Part shown: in pieces, positions 17,062-26,531 of the stretch
Position numbering within the stretch: position 1 is the first letter of the stretch
Layout of the letters: each line of letters starts with the position of its first letter
NCBI RefSeq assembly: GCF_014217335.1
Contig: NZ_CP060092.1
Coordinates: 1,505,501 to 1,569,500 of the forward strand
Origin: Teredinibacter purpureus
Lineage (GTDB): Bacteria; Pseudomonadota; Gammaproteobacteria; Pseudomonadales; Cellvibrionaceae
Direction of reading: 5' to 3'
Length of the DNA: 64,000 nucleotides
Position numbers and translations under genes: made by a program
The notes under the pieces: generated by a model
Seen by the model: the letters and a program-made list of their open reading frames with translations, nothing else
The model's database searches: none
Told to the model about the DNA's origin: nothing

Positions 17062-19113
17062 ATGATGAATTGGCTAACTGGATTATGGAATTGGATTGAC
17101 GCCCGTCTACCCGTGCAGCGTGCATGGGATACACACATGGCTAAATATTACGCGCCTAAGAATTTCAATTTTTGGTATTTCTTTGGTGTTCTTTCTTTGC
17201 TGGTATTGGTTAACCAGTTACTAACCGGGGTTTGGCTCACTATGAGCTATACGCCGAGCGCCGAAGGTGCTTTTGCTTCTGTTGAGTACATCATGCGAGA
17301 TGTGCCTTACGGCTGGTTAATACGCTATATGCACTCCACCGGCGCATCCGCGTTCTTCTTGGTGGTGTATCTGCACATGTTTCGCGGCCTTATGTATGGC
17401 TCTTATAAAAATCCGCGTGAACTCGTATGGATTTTCGGTATGGTTATCTATGTCGCACTAATGGCTGAGGCTTTCTTGGGTTATGTTTTGCCTTGGGGGC
17501 AGATGTCTTATTGGGGTGCGCAGGTAATTGTGAATCTGTTTGGTGCTATACCCTATGTTGGTGAAGATCTAGTGCAATGGATTCGTGGTGATTACCTCAT
17601 TTCTGGTGCTACCCTTAACCGATTTTTTGCGCTGCACGTGGTTGCTGTGCCCATCGTTTTGTTGGCTTTAGTGGTGCTGCATTTACTTGCATTGCACGAA
17701 GTGGGCTCTAACAACCCCGACGGTGTTGAGATTAAAAAGAATAAAGATGAAAACGGTATCCCTTTAGATGGGGTTCCTTTCCATCCTTATTACACCGTGC
17801 ATGATTTAGTCGGTATTACGGTCTTCTTATTTGCTTTCTGCGGCATAATTTTCTTTGCTCCAGAGTTGAACGGCTATTTCCTCGAGCATGCTAACTTTGA
17901 GCAGGCGAACGGTTTGAAGACCCCTGAGCATATTGCACCGGTTTGGTACTTCACGCCTTTCTACGCTATTTTACGCGCGGTTACGTTCGATCTGGGCGGT
18001 GTGTTTACGTCTAAGCTATTGGGATTTATTGCCATGGCGTTAGCGATTGTGGTGTTGTTCTTCCTTCCTTGGTTGGATCGTAGCCCCGTTAAATCGATGC
18101 GTTACAAAGGTAATTTTAGCCGTATAGCATTAATTGTTTTTGCCGCAGCATTTGTGGTGCTAGGGTATTTAGGGCTTAACGCGCCATCTCCTGCTCGCAC
18201 AGCTCTCGCACAGTTCTGCACCGTGGTCTACTTCGCTTATTTTATTGGCATGCCTTTCTGGACGCGAATGGAAAAAACGTTGCCAGAGCCCGAGCGCCTG
18301 CAGATGAAAGGCTTGCCTCTGCCGTTGGTACTTGGTGGGCTGGTGTTGTTCTTGGTGTTGGTGTTTGTGCCTATTAAAGCGGTTGCAGCTTCCGGCGGCG
18401 CTTGTGGCGCGGTTCCTTGTGACCACTTTGAAGCCGATCTTGGCGATAAAGAATCTCTTCAGCGCGGTGCGGCGACCTTCATCAATTACTGTATGGGTTG
18501 CCACTCGGCATCTTATTCGCGTTACGAACGAGTTGCCGAAGACCTCAATATTCCATTGGATCTCATGCTAGAAAATATGGTTTTCACTGATCAAAAGCTC
18601 GGCGAGCTTATGACTATTTCCATGCCTGCTGATAAGGCTAAAGAGTGGTTAGGGGCAACGCCTCCCGATCTTACGTTGGCTACGCGTGCGCGGTCTTCGG
18701 ATTGGCTTCACACTTTCTTGCGTAATTTTTATCAAGATGACAGCCGTCCTACGGGCGTAAACAATAAAGTGTTTGAAAGCGTTGGCATGCCACATGTGCT
18801 GCTCGAGCTGCAGGGGCTTCCTGAGTGTGCCGCGGGTGAAAAGCTGGATAGTCATGGCGATGTTGTGCGTAACGATCTTGGTGAGGCTATCATGGCGTCG
18901 TGTGGCGCTTTGAAAGTGGGCAGCGTAACCGGTAGTTTGACTCCAGAAGAGTACGATCAAACCGTTTACGATTTGGTTAACTTTATGACGTATATGTCGG
19001 AGCCTGTGGCCGATAAGCGTGTTCGTATTGGTATTTACGTTTTCTTGTTCTTAGGTGTGTTGCTGATATTTACTTGGCTCCTAAACCGCGAATATTGGAA
19101 AGACGTACACTAG
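17062..19113 (+). CDS. petB: fused cytochrome b and cytochrome c1 of the bc1 complex
   Basis: One uninterrupted frame of 683 residues encodes two subunits that are separate petB and petC genes in Pseudomonas. Residues 1 to about 405 are cytochrome b: multiple membrane helices, P-W-G-Q-M-S-Y-W-G and the quinol-site P-E-L-N-G-Y variant of PEWY. A hydrophobic segment (about 416-440) followed by A-V-A-A-S looks like the former c1 signal peptide with a cleavage site. Then comes cytochrome c1 with the haem site C477-M-G-C480-H481 and a C-terminal anchor (about 653-675). A similar gene, fbcH of Bradyrhizobium, is translated as one chain and cut into two, and the same is likely here. Of the two ATGs at 17062 and 17065 I chose the first. 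Confidence 0.93.
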   Translation: MMNWLTGLWNWIDARLPVQRAWDTHMAKYYAPKNFNFWYFFGVLSLLVLVNQLLTGVWLTMSYTPSAEGAFASVEYIMRDVPYGWLIRYMHSTGASAFFLVVYLHMFRGLMYGSYKNPRELVWIFGMVIYVALMAEAFLGYVLPWGQMSYWGAQVIVNLFGAIPYVGEDLVQWIRGDYLISGATLNRFFALHVVAVPIVLLALVVLHLLALHEVGSNNPDGVEIKKNKDENGIPLDGVPFHPYYTVHDLVGITVFLFAFCGIIFFAPELNGYFLEHANFEQANGLKTPEHIAPVWYFTPFYAILRAVTFDLGGVFTSKLLGFIAMALAIVVLFFLPWLDRSPVKSMRYKGNFSRIALIVFAAAFVVLGYLGLNAPSPARTALAQFCTVVYFAYFIGMPFWTRMEKTLPEPERLQMKGLPLPLVLGGLVLFLVLVFVPIKAVAASGGACGAVPCDHFEADLGDKESLQRGAATFINYCMGCHSASYSRYERVAEDLNIPLDLMLENMVFTDQKLGELMTISMPADKAKEWLGATPPDLTLATRARSSDWLHTFLRNFYQDDSRPTGVNNKVFESVGMPHVLLELQGLPECAAGEKLDSHGDVVRNDLGEAIMASCGALKVGSVTGSLTPEEYDQTVYDLVNFMTYMSEPVADKRVRIGIYVFLFLGVLLIFTWLLNREYWKDVH

Positions 19114-19184
19114 CAGTAAATTTGGTCGAAGCTGTTTCCAGCATCGACCATTCCTTTTGTATTTATCTATTTTGGGGATTTAAA

Positions 19185-19826
19185 ATGGGAGTTGTAACTA
19201 AGCGCTCATCCATGACCTACTTTTCCGATGGCCGAGATCATTACAGTCATCGCGTACGTATCGTATTGGCGGAAAAGGGGGTAACGGTTGATGTGGTTGA
19301 AGTAGACCCTGCTGATATTCCCGCTGAACTCAGTGAAATCAACCCTTACAATTCGTTGCCGACGCTGGTTGATCGTGAGTTAACGCTGTATGAAACAGGC
19401 GTTATGATGGAGTACCTTGATGAGCGTTTTCCTCATCCGCCGCTGCTTCCTGTTTACCCTGTTGCGCGAGCAGAAAGCCGACAGTTTATCTATAGAATCG
19501 AAAACGATTGGGCGCCGTTGGTTGCAACTCTCGCTAATTCAAATAGCAAAGAAGCCATCGCGGCCGCCGCAAAAGAGTTAAAAGACAGCTTAGTGGCCAT
19601 AGCGCCTATTTTCGGTGAAAAGCCATTCTTTATGAGTGATGAGTTTACGCTGGTCGATTGCTGTTTGGCGCCTATTTTGTGGCGTTTAGAAGCCTATGGT
19701 GTTGAATTGCCGAATACTCGCCAGGTGTTACCTTTGCTAGAGTATATGGACCGTATGTTCCGCAGAGAGTCTTTCCAAGAAAGCCTTACTGAGCTTGAAC
19801 GCGAAATGCGACCACAGTTTGGTTAA
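19185..19826 (+). CDS. sspA: stringent starvation protein A
   Basis: A 213-residue RNA-polymerase-associated protein with a glutathione-S-transferase fold but no transferase activity. In E. coli it supports transcription of acid and starvation genes. The N-terminal thioredoxin-like half has [15 protein letters not shown] and [12 protein letters not shown], and the helical half ends R-P-Q-F-G. The ATG at 19185 follows a GGGGA sequence and matches homologues; longer in-frame starts overlap the previous gene. It follows the bc1 genes as in Pseudomonas and is co-directional with sspB. Confidence 0.95.
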   Translation: MGVVTKRSSMTYFSDGRDHYSHRVRIVLAEKGVTVDVVEVDPADIPAELSEINPYNSLPTLVDRELTLYETGVMMEYLDERFPHPPLLPVYPVARAESRQFIYRIENDWAPLVATLANSNSKEAIAAAAKELKDSLVAIAPIFGEKPFFMSDEFTLVDCCLAPILWRLEAYGVELPNTRQVLPLLEYMDRMFRRESFQESLTELEREMRPQFG

Positions 19827-19931
19827 TGACATTGCCCGAGGCTGTCAGGCTCCACGATTGAATAGTGGGTGTGGTGGCGTCGGTTTTGTTTTTTTCTTTT
19901 ATCTATTAACGATGTATCTCGAGTGACGCCA

Positions 19932-20333
19932 ATGGCGATGACTTCAAGTAGACCTTATCTTCTTCGTGCTCTTTACGAATGGATTGTGGATAACGACTTT
20001 ACGCCCCACGTTGTAGTGAATGCTTTGGCGGGTGAGGTGGAAGTTCCACAGAAATATGTGAATAAAGAAGGGCAGATTGTTCTGAATATAGCCCCTCGTG
20101 CGGTTGCCAGTTTAGAGATTGGCAACAAAGCTGTGGTCTTCAATGCTCGCTTTGGCGGAATTCCTACCGATATTTATGTGCCATGCCATGCCGTATTAGG
20201 TATTTATGCGCGCGAAAACGGTCAGGGCATGATGTTCGAATCTGAACTGCCTACTGAGCCAGACCCTAGTTCACCAGATGAAGGGTCGCCTTCCGAACCT
20301 GCGCGTCGACCCAGTTTGCGGGTTGTAAAGTAG
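19932..20333 (+). CDS. sspB: ClpXP protease specificity-enhancing factor SspB
   Basis: A 133-residue adaptor that hands ssrA-tagged proteins, and in E. coli the DegS-cut RseA fragment, to ClpXP. The folded domain contains R-P-Y-L-L-R-A-L-Y-E-W-I-V-D-N and N-I-A-P-R-A-V. An acidic, Pro/Ser-rich linker leads to the C-terminal ClpX-binding tail R-R-P-S-L-R-V-V-K, intact here. The start at 19932 is chosen by homology; a weak ribosome-binding site leaves the ATG at 19938 possible. It is the second gene after sspA and is followed by a hairpin. Confidence 0.95.
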   Translation: MAMTSSRPYLLRALYEWIVDNDFTPHVVVNALAGEVEVPQKYVNKEGQIVLNIAPRAVASLEIGNKAVVFNARFGGIPTDIYVPCHAVLGIYARENGQGMMFESELPTEPDPSSPDEGSPSEPARRPSLRVVK

Positions 20334-20360
20334 AAGCTTCCACCTTCATTTCTTTGTAGA

Positions 20361-20391
20361 GGTATAAGAGGCGGGACACGCCTTTTATACC
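20361..20391 (+). terminator. terminator after sspB
   Basis: GGTATAAGAGGCG pairs with CGCCTTTTATACC (one G-T pair) around a 5-base loop, 27 bases after the sspB stop. A T-rich tract comes a few bases later (AATTTTTAG). It closes the bc1-ssp transcript. Confidence 0.7.
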
Positions 20392-20526
20392 CTCCGCCCT
20401 TAATTTTTAGTTTTTATATAGCTATTAATTCTAGCCTCTCCTGCTAATAGCGCTTTCCTAGTGCTCTTGATCCCATACAATTAGGGAGCAACCCTACAAA
20501 AAATATAAGTATCTAAAGGAGGTCTC

Positions 20527-21144
20527 ATGGCTTTGTTACAGCATGCATACGGTATTATGACGAATCCGTCGGCAGAATGGGTGTCAGTTCGAGACGATAA
20601 TAGTTCATTCAAGCAGGTTTTTTTGAGTCACGTTCCCTTTTTGGCCCTTATCCCGTCTTTGGCGTCTTTCTATGGCGTTACTCAAGTTGGTTGGAGCGTT
20701 GGCAGTGGAGATCCTATTAAGTTAAGTATTGATTCGGCCGTTTCTTTGAGCGCGTTAACCTATGTTGCGTTACTCGCGGGCGTCTTTATTCTTGGTGAAT
20801 TTATTAATTGGATGTCACGTACCTATGGTGTGTCTGACTCTAAAGAACGGCGGCATCATGCGGGCACCGCTTTAGCAGTGTGTATTACTACCCCCTTATT
20901 TTTGGCCGGTATATTCTTGCTGAATCCGTCTATTTGGCTTAATGCCGTAGCAATGATCGTTGCAGGAAGTTATGCGGTATACCTCATATTTGAAGGCATG
21001 CCAATCGTCATGAGTATCGATAAAAATAGAGCATTCATGTACTCATCATCGGTGATCACTGTAGGCTTAGTGCTTATGGTTTCAGCAATGATAGGGACCG
21101 TTTTAATCTGGGGTATGGGCATTGGCCCAATCTATATCGATTAA
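20527..21144 (+). CDS. Yip1-family membrane protein
   Basis: A 205-residue inner-membrane protein with a short cytoplasmic start (Y-G-I-M-T-N-P-S-A-E-W) and about five hydrophobic helices, the pattern of bacterial Yip1-domain proteins. Their role is unknown. AAGGAGG precedes the ATG by 5-6 bases, so it should be well translated. It has its own upstream region after the sspB terminator and begins a five-gene set that interrupts the sspB-dolP order of relatives. Confidence 0.8.
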   Translation: MALLQHAYGIMTNPSAEWVSVRDDNSSFKQVFLSHVPFLALIPSLASFYGVTQVGWSVGSGDPIKLSIDSAVSLSALTYVALLAGVFILGEFINWMSRTYGVSDSKERRHHAGTALAVCITTPLFLAGIFLLNPSIWLNAVAMIVAGSYAVYLIFEGMPIVMSIDKNRAFMYSSSVITVGLVLMVSAMIGTVLIWGMGIGPIYID

Positions 21145-21278
21145 AGCTTAGCGGCGCCTTTTTTTATATTTTACCTTTACGTAAAGCGCGTACTGCACGC
21201 GTTTCGTACTTCGGGCCACCTATACTAATGTCTTCACCCGAAAAGTTTCACGTTATGTGTCATTAGCGAGGGTGGAGC

Positions 21279-21920
21279 ATGTTAGGACGTAATGTTATGC
21301 CCAGCAATAGTAGCCGTATCACTTTTCCTGCCATTCTAGATTTTGAAGCCTCGGGGTTTGGTAGCTCTAGCTTTCCTATCGAAGTTGGTGTTGTGCTCTC
21401 TTCGGGGCAGCGTTATTGCGCGCTTATCCGGCCACATAAAACCTGGACTCATTGGAATAGTGAGGCCGAACAGTTGCATAAAATCTCTAGATCTAAACTT
21501 GTGGAGTGCGGTAGGCCCGTGCAAGAGGTGTGCGCAGAATTAAACGAATTAGCCGGTAAAACTGCGCTCTATAGTGACGGTTGGACACATGACCATTCTT
21601 GGTTGATTCGGCTATATCATGCTGCTGCAATGGCGCCTACATTCAAGCTAAGCCCTATTGAAGCTATCGCGACCGAACAGCAGTTAGGGTGTTGGGACGA
21701 CACCAAAAAAAGCGTGCAGCAAAATCTAGGTGTGCTGCGCCATAGGGCAAGCAGTGATGCGTTAATGATCCAGCAAACCTTTATTGAGTCACGGAGGAGG
21801 GCCGAGGTGGATTGTGCCCGCCTGGAAAGTGCAACGAATGTTTCCCCTGTGCCCAGAGTGAATGATTCTTTGGCTTCGGTTTATTCTCCAGGCTCTGTCC
21901 TTAAGTCCAAAGTTAACTAG
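21279..21920 (+). CDS. DEDD-type 3'-5' exonuclease-like protein
   Basis: A 213-residue protein related to the DnaQ/RNase T exonuclease superfamily. The first acidic pair is in I-L-D-F-E-A-S-G-F (D22 and E24 region), a second acidic residue in Y-S-D-G-W-T-H-D, and a final H-R-A-S-S-D-A supplies the His and Asp of a DEDDh site. The substrate (RNA or DNA) is unknown. The ATG at 21279 follows a G-A-G-G-G sequence; an ATG at 21297 is also possible. It ends 8 bases before the stop of the convergent M48 protease gene. Confidence 0.75.
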   Translation: MLGRNVMPSNSSRITFPAILDFEASGFGSSSFPIEVGVVLSSGQRYCALIRPHKTWTHWNSEAEQLHKISRSKLVECGRPVQEVCAELNELAGKTALYSDGWTHDHSWLIRLYHAAAMAPTFKLSPIEAIATEQQLGCWDDTKKSVQQNLGVLRHRASSDALMIQQTFIESRRRAEVDCARLESATNVSPVPRVNDSLASVYSPGSVLKSKVN

Positions 21921-21928
21921 TTTAGAAC

Positions 21929-23887
21929 CTAACTTTCGTTGAGTAACGGTGGTACCGGGCAGTCTAGCGAGTCGGCGATTGCACGATATAGTTCGCCTTC
22001 TACTGGTGTAACAACGCCATCTGCGGCGATTACTTCCGCTAATGCTTTTAATAAGCGAGGCTTTTGTAAAAGTTTAAGTGCCGCGAGTTTTTCTATTGCG
22101 GTGTCTATCTCTTTGAATGAATAGTTACCCGAATTTAGTGTGAACTTTGCGTTTTTTAAACCGAGGTGTTCTATACCTTTTTGAAACGCCCCACCGGGCG
22201 ATACGCTTTTGCCTGCATGCACAACTAGGCTAAAGATCAAGCTGACTTCGTTGGTTAGCTGTTGCAAACTGTAGCGCGGCTCGGGTGTGTAGGCTTCTGT
22301 ATTGTTGCGGATAATTCGAAATACGCACCATTCAAAAAGACTAACATGTGAATCAGACTTGATAAGTGCAACCAAGTTATTTTTGAATACGGTGTACTGT
22401 GGTTGTGAGAGAAGTTTAAGTGCTGGAATAGCCATCTCAATTAGTGCTACGTGCTGTTTTCTTTCTAACTGAAAAACGTAATGAGCGAGTTTTTTCATTA
22501 CTTTGAAAGTCGCAGGATGCGCCTGGTCTTTTAAGTGTCGAACCTGCTCGTTTCGAACATCCTTTTTTTTGTCTAACAAAAGGCAATAAATGAGTGCGCG
22601 AGCACTAAACGGCTGATGGGCGGCATCACGCAGGTTCTGAGGAATAGAGTGGATTAAGGTTTGTGCGTATCGCAGGTGGTTGCTGTCGGGCTCGCCGATA
22701 CTGTCGACCACACCCATCGTAAAAGCCGACATGGACGCCTGATGCGTTGCTGACGGTTGTGCGAAGCTAGACGTTTGTTGATCTGTTTGTGCGGTATGTT
22801 CTATGGGTTGTGGGTGAATATAGCCCCCGTTCCAGCTCGGTATCACACGTTTAATTCGTGTATGCAGTGGAGGGTGGGTTGCCATTAGCGCACTAAAGGC
22901 CGTCTTAATACCTTGGCCAAAATACATATGACTAAATTGAGCAGCGTTAGCATTGTCTAATAGCGAGCCGGTGTCGTAACCGCCTATTTTTTTAAGTGCA
23001 TTGCCAATACCTTCTGGGTTTCGCGTATATTGAACGGCAGACGCATCGGCCAAAAATTCTCGTTGCCGACTTACCGCAGCTTTAATCATATTGCCAAAAA
23101 AGGTTCCGCCATACCCAATCGCGACAAGGGCGAAACCTAGGCTTATTTGTGCTGACGCGTTTTTTGAGCGCGGGCCATGATAGCTAGAGTTATAGCGGCG
23201 TCGACGCCCGTAATGATAACCACCGGTGCCTTGTAATATGAAGGCACCTATCAAGCCAATAACGAGTATGCCGTGTAAAAGTGCTACGAGTCGCGTATTC
23301 AGCCGCATATCGCCATTATGTATATGACTAAACTCGTGGGCGATCACACCTTGTAATTCTTGCCTATTCAGTAGATCTATACAGCCTCTTGTAATACCAA
23401 TAACGGCATCTCGCCTAGATAAACCTGCTGCAAAAGCATTGATGCTGCTTTCTTCTAACACGTAAACGGGTGGAGTTGGGTTGCCGGAAGCAATGGCCAT
23501 TTCCTCGACTACATTTAACAGTATTCGGCTTTGGCCTTCGCTTCCATCGTAATGCAGTAGTTGTCCTCCTAGTGATTCAGCGACTTTCTTTCCGCCGCCG
23601 CTAAGTTGGGAATACTTAAATAACGTTCCCATTGCGACCACGGATGAGACGCTAATCGCGATAATCAAAGCATTTTTGGTTTGAAGAAACGTCAATAAAT
23701 GCTCGGTCATCGACATTTGCTGCGCAGCGACAATTTCTATACTTGTTGTATGTAGACCAAGATAATAAATGAATACGCCGATCACCGTGATGGTGATAGC
23801 CACTAAGGTCAATACTGCGAGCACCAATAGTAGTACTAGCAGGGTTGTTTTTTGTCTGGCGCTATCTTGATGCTGGAAGAAATTCAT
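21929..23887 (-). CDS. M48-family membrane metalloprotease with TerB-like tail
   Basis: A 652-residue protein related to HtpX. Two N-terminal helices (about 15-40 and 72-90) anchor it in the inner membrane. The zinc site is H184-E-F-S-H188, and E277 in R-E-F-L-A-D-A-S-A is the third ligand. Two further helices lie between them. The C-terminal half (about 370-650) is cytoplasmic-looking and helical, ending in a segment like TerB domains (A-E-V-I-A-A-D-G-V-V-T-P-V-E-G-E-L). Such proteins are regularly encoded with LemA, the next gene upstream on the same strand 26 bases away. The pair probably works together in membrane-protein quality control; this role is inferred. Confidence 0.88.
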   Translation of the reverse strand: MNFFQHQDSARQKTTLLVLLLVLAVLTLVAITITVIGVFIYYLGLHTTSIEIVAAQQMSMTEHLLTFLQTKNALIIAISVSSVVAMGTLFKYSQLSGGGKKVAESLGGQLLHYDGSEGQSRILLNVVEEMAIASGNPTPPVYVLEESSINAFAAGLSRRDAVIGITRGCIDLLNRQELQGVIAHEFSHIHNGDMRLNTRLVALLHGILVIGLIGAFILQGTGGYHYGRRRRYNSSYHGPRSKNASAQISLGFALVAIGYGGTFFGNMIKAAVSRQREFLADASAVQYTRNPEGIGNALKKIGGYDTGSLLDNANAAQFSHMYFGQGIKTAFSALMATHPPLHTRIKRVIPSWNGGYIHPQPIEHTAQTDQQTSSFAQPSATHQASMSAFTMGVVDSIGEPDSNHLRYAQTLIHSIPQNLRDAAHQPFSARALIYCLLLDKKKDVRNEQVRHLKDQAHPATFKVMKKLAHYVFQLERKQHVALIEMAIPALKLLSQPQYTVFKNNLVALIKSDSHVSLFEWCVFRIIRNNTEAYTPEPRYSLQQLTNEVSLIFSLVVHAGKSVSPGGAFQKGIEHLGLKNAKFTLNSGNYSFKEIDTAIEKLAALKLLQKPRLLKALAEVIAADGVVTPVEGELYRAIADSLDCPVPPLLNES

Positions 23888-23913
23888 AGGTTCAATAATT
23901 CAGTCCGGTAACA

Positions 23914-24510
23914 TTAAAACGAGATTTTAGGGGCCTGTTGAATTTGCGCGCTGTCTTCAAATTCTAGTAGCTCTGCATCCTTGTTGTGCCCGAAGAAGTT
24001 GGCAAAAAACACGGGCGGAAAGCTCTGCCGGAAAATATTGTATTCGGTAACCGAATCGTTGAAGGCTTGGCGGGCAAACGCGACGCGATTCTCTGTAGAG
24101 GAAAGTTCTTCAGTGAGTTGTGCCATATTGGCGCTAGCTTTAAGGTCTGGATAGGCTTCCATCACCATATTTAAACGCCCGAGGGCACCGGCAAGCATAC
24201 CTTCTGCGTTGCCCAACCCCTGCATTGCGGAAGGGTCGCCAGGGTTCTGTGATGCGGCTTTTAAGCCGGAGAGTGCGGTGTTTCGCGCGCTTATGACCGC
24301 TTCTAAGGTTTCTCTCTCATGAGATAAGTAACCCTTTGCAATCTCTACGAGGTTTGGAATGAGATCGTAGCGTCGCTTTAATTGAGTCTCGATTTGCGCA
24401 AACGCATTTTCGAATCGATTTTTAAGGCTTACCAATTGGTTGTAAATGGAAATGATGTAGAAAACCAATCCGACGAGTATGACGAGAGTAACGATTGTTG
24501 AGACGGACAT
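23914..24510 (-). CDS. lemA: LemA-family protein
   Basis: A 198-residue protein with one N-terminal helix (T-I-V-T-L-V-I-L-V-G-L-V-F-Y-I-I) and a long helical body. The family signature A-F-A-Q-I-E-T-Q-L-K-R-R-Y-D-L-I-P-N-L-V is complete, and the later N-x-F-x-Q-S-F-P-P-V-x-F is typical. LemA proteins expose a coiled-coil-like bundle to the periplasm. Their exact function is unknown, but they are often paired with M48 proteases or TPM-domain proteins. It is the first gene of a two-gene unit with the M48 protease. Confidence 0.92.
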   Translation of the reverse strand: MSVSTIVTLVILVGLVFYIISIYNQLVSLKNRFENAFAQIETQLKRRYDLIPNLVEIAKGYLSHERETLEAVISARNTALSGLKAASQNPGDPSAMQGLGNAEGMLAGALGRLNMVMEAYPDLKASANMAQLTEELSSTENRVAFARQAFNDSVTEYNIFRQSFPPVFFANFFGHNKDAELLEFEDSAQIQQAPKISF

Positions 24511-24739
24511 AGGTAGCGCTCCTGCGATTGATGTTTGAATAGTCTAACGAGCTGTTCTGAGAATGCCAAGTGGCGTTTATTGATGTTGCCCGTGTTAGGG
24601 GGTGACACCAATACGTTAAGAACTGCGCCAATATTATTAACATTAATGGGCTAAAGCATACGCTGTAGAAAGATGCGTGTATTCTAATCTTTCAGTAGGA
24701 TGGGAATTGGTTGACGCTTTATTATAAGGAGTCGGTTAT

Positions 24740-25918
24740 ATGAGAGATGATATTGTTGTAGTGGGGCTGGCAAGAACGGCTATGGGCGGTATGCAGGGTG
24801 TTTTTTCCGATACTCCAGCCACAATTTTGGGAGGCAAAGCCATAGAGGGCGCACTGCTCGATGCTGGATTAGACCCCGCCGATGTGGACGAAGTCATTAT
24901 GGGGTGTGTGTTGCCCGCAGGCCAAGGTCAGGCGCCTGCACGCCAAGCATCTCTCGCTTCGGGTATATCGACGTCTGTGCCCACAACAACGCTGAACAAA
25001 GTGTGTGGCTCCGGCATGAAGGCCGTCATACTGGCTCATAACGCACTCGCAGTGGAGGCTGCTTCTGTCGTGGTGGCCGGCGGAATGGAAAATATGACAC
25101 GAGCACCGTATTTACTGGATAAAGCACGCACTGGCTTTCGGCTGGGTCACGGTGAAATCTACGATCATATGTTTTTAGACGGCCTGCAAGATGCTTCTAC
25201 CGGCGAACTTATGGGTCATTATGCGGAAGCTACTGCGGATAAGTATGGCTTTTCGCGCGAGGTACAAGATAACTTTGCCATCCAATCGTTAACACGTTCT
25301 CTACAGGCGATTGAGGAGGGCCGGTTTAAGCGAGAGATTACACCGGTTGTTTTAAAAAGCCGCAAAGGCGAAACGGTGATAGATACCGACGAACAGCCCG
25401 CGAATGCTAGACCAGATAAAATTCCAGGTTTGCGGCCAGCGTTCAAGAAGGAAGGTACTGTAACCGCTGCAAATGCGAGTTCTATTTCAGATGGCGCTGC
25501 TGCGCTGGTGTTAATGCGGGCCGGCAGTGCAAAAGCACAAAATATTAAGCCTATTGCGCGTATTGCTGGCTTTGCTGAATATGCTCATGAACCCGAATGG
25601 TTTACAACGGCACCTGTCGGAGCTGTTAAGGCGTTATTGGAGCGCACGAACTGGTCAATAGAGAGTGTCGATTTGTTTGAGGTCAACGAAGCTTTTGCCG
25701 TTGTAACTTTAGCCGCAATACAAGAGCTGGCTTTGCCTCTTCATAAAGTGAATGTGAATGGTGGCGCTTGTGCGTTGGGGCACCCACTTGGCGCCTCAGG
25801 TGCGAGGGTGTTGGTTACGCTCATTGCTGCGCTTGAGGCGCAGTGTAAAAAACGAGGCATTGCAACTTTGTGTATTGGCGGCGGCGAAGGTATTGCTATG
25901 GCTGTTGAAATACCTTAA
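24740..25918 (+). CDS. acetyl-CoA C-acetyltransferase (thiolase)
   Basis: A 392-residue thiolase that condenses or cleaves acetoacetyl-CoA or related beta-ketoacyl-CoA. C89 in N-K-V-C-G-S-G-M-K is the acyl-carrying nucleophile, H348 in G-H-P-L-G-A-S-G activates it, and C378 in L-C-I-G-G-G-E-G is the second catalytic cysteine. The size is that of the biosynthetic PhaA/AtoB type rather than FadA, but substrate range cannot be decided. AAGGAG stands 9 bases before the ATG. It is monocistronic. No PHB or fatty-acid genes adjoin it. Confidence 0.93.
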   Translation: MRDDIVVVGLARTAMGGMQGVFSDTPATILGGKAIEGALLDAGLDPADVDEVIMGCVLPAGQGQAPARQASLASGISTSVPTTTLNKVCGSGMKAVILAHNALAVEAASVVVAGGMENMTRAPYLLDKARTGFRLGHGEIYDHMFLDGLQDASTGELMGHYAEATADKYGFSREVQDNFAIQSLTRSLQAIEEGRFKREITPVVLKSRKGETVIDTDEQPANARPDKIPGLRPAFKKEGTVTAANASSISDGAAALVLMRAGSAKAQNIKPIARIAGFAEYAHEPEWFTTAPVGAVKALLERTNWSIESVDLFEVNEAFAVVTLAAIQELALPLHKVNVNGGACALGHPLGASGARVLVTLIAALEAQCKKRGIATLCIGGGEGIAMAVEIP

Positions 25919-25947
25919 TACCTCGCAACGAGGAATACCGAAAAACG

Positions 25948-26523
25948 CTATTCAATATATTCAATGGCTCGTACAACTTTTTTAACGCCACTGGTATTGG
26001 CGACAACGTCGGTTATTTTGTCTGCTTGTACTTGCGTCATAATGCCCATTAGATAAACGATGGCATCTTCAACAACAAGTTCAACACGAGAAGAGTCTAT
26101 ATCGTTGTGGGCGAGCAATTTCGTTGCAATTTTTATCTCCAAATACCCGTCGTTTGTTCGTGAAATAAAACTCGTTTTGGGTTGGATTTGTAGCTCGTTA
26201 TAAACCTGTCGCACACGGGAGACATTGCGAGCCGTTTCGCCTGCCAGAGTATACGCTTGCTTAGTTTCAACCTGTCCTGTCATTAGTACAGTTTGATTAA
26301 AACAGTAAATGTTAATGTGCGCTTGATCCAGTTCTTCACTCGCTTTTTTTAAATTCACGGCCACAATCGTACGTAGATTAGAGTCGTCTATTTTATTGCC
26401 GAATGAGCGGCGACCGGGATCCGTTTTTATAGGGCCAGATGTGGTCGCGTCAACAAGAGAAACGCAACCGCTTAAAAGAGAGAGGAGAAAGGCACTTAAA
26501 ATGAATGCTGAAAATTTGGCCAT
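25948..26523 (-). CDS. dolP: BON-domain outer-membrane lipoprotein DolP
   Basis: A 191-residue lipoprotein with signal peptide and lipobox L-L-S-G-C near residue 17. Two BON domains follow (about 45-110 and 120-190), the architecture of E. coli DolP/YraP, which binds phospholipid at division sites and helps outer-membrane integrity. I chose the ATG at 26523 because it begins the signal peptide; the longer TTG start would overlap diaA. The order lpoA-yraN-diaA-dolP is conserved in gammaproteobacteria. Confidence 0.9.
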   Translation of the reverse strand: MAKFSAFILSAFLLSLLSGCVSLVDATTSGPIKTDPGRRSFGNKIDDSNLRTIVAVNLKKASEELDQAHINIYCFNQTVLMTGQVETKQAYTLAGETARNVSRVRQVYNELQIQPKTSFISRTNDGYLEIKIATKLLAHNDIDSSRVELVVEDAIVYLMGIMTQVQADKITDVVANTSGVKKVVRAIEYIE

Positions 26524-26531
26524 AGGTATGG

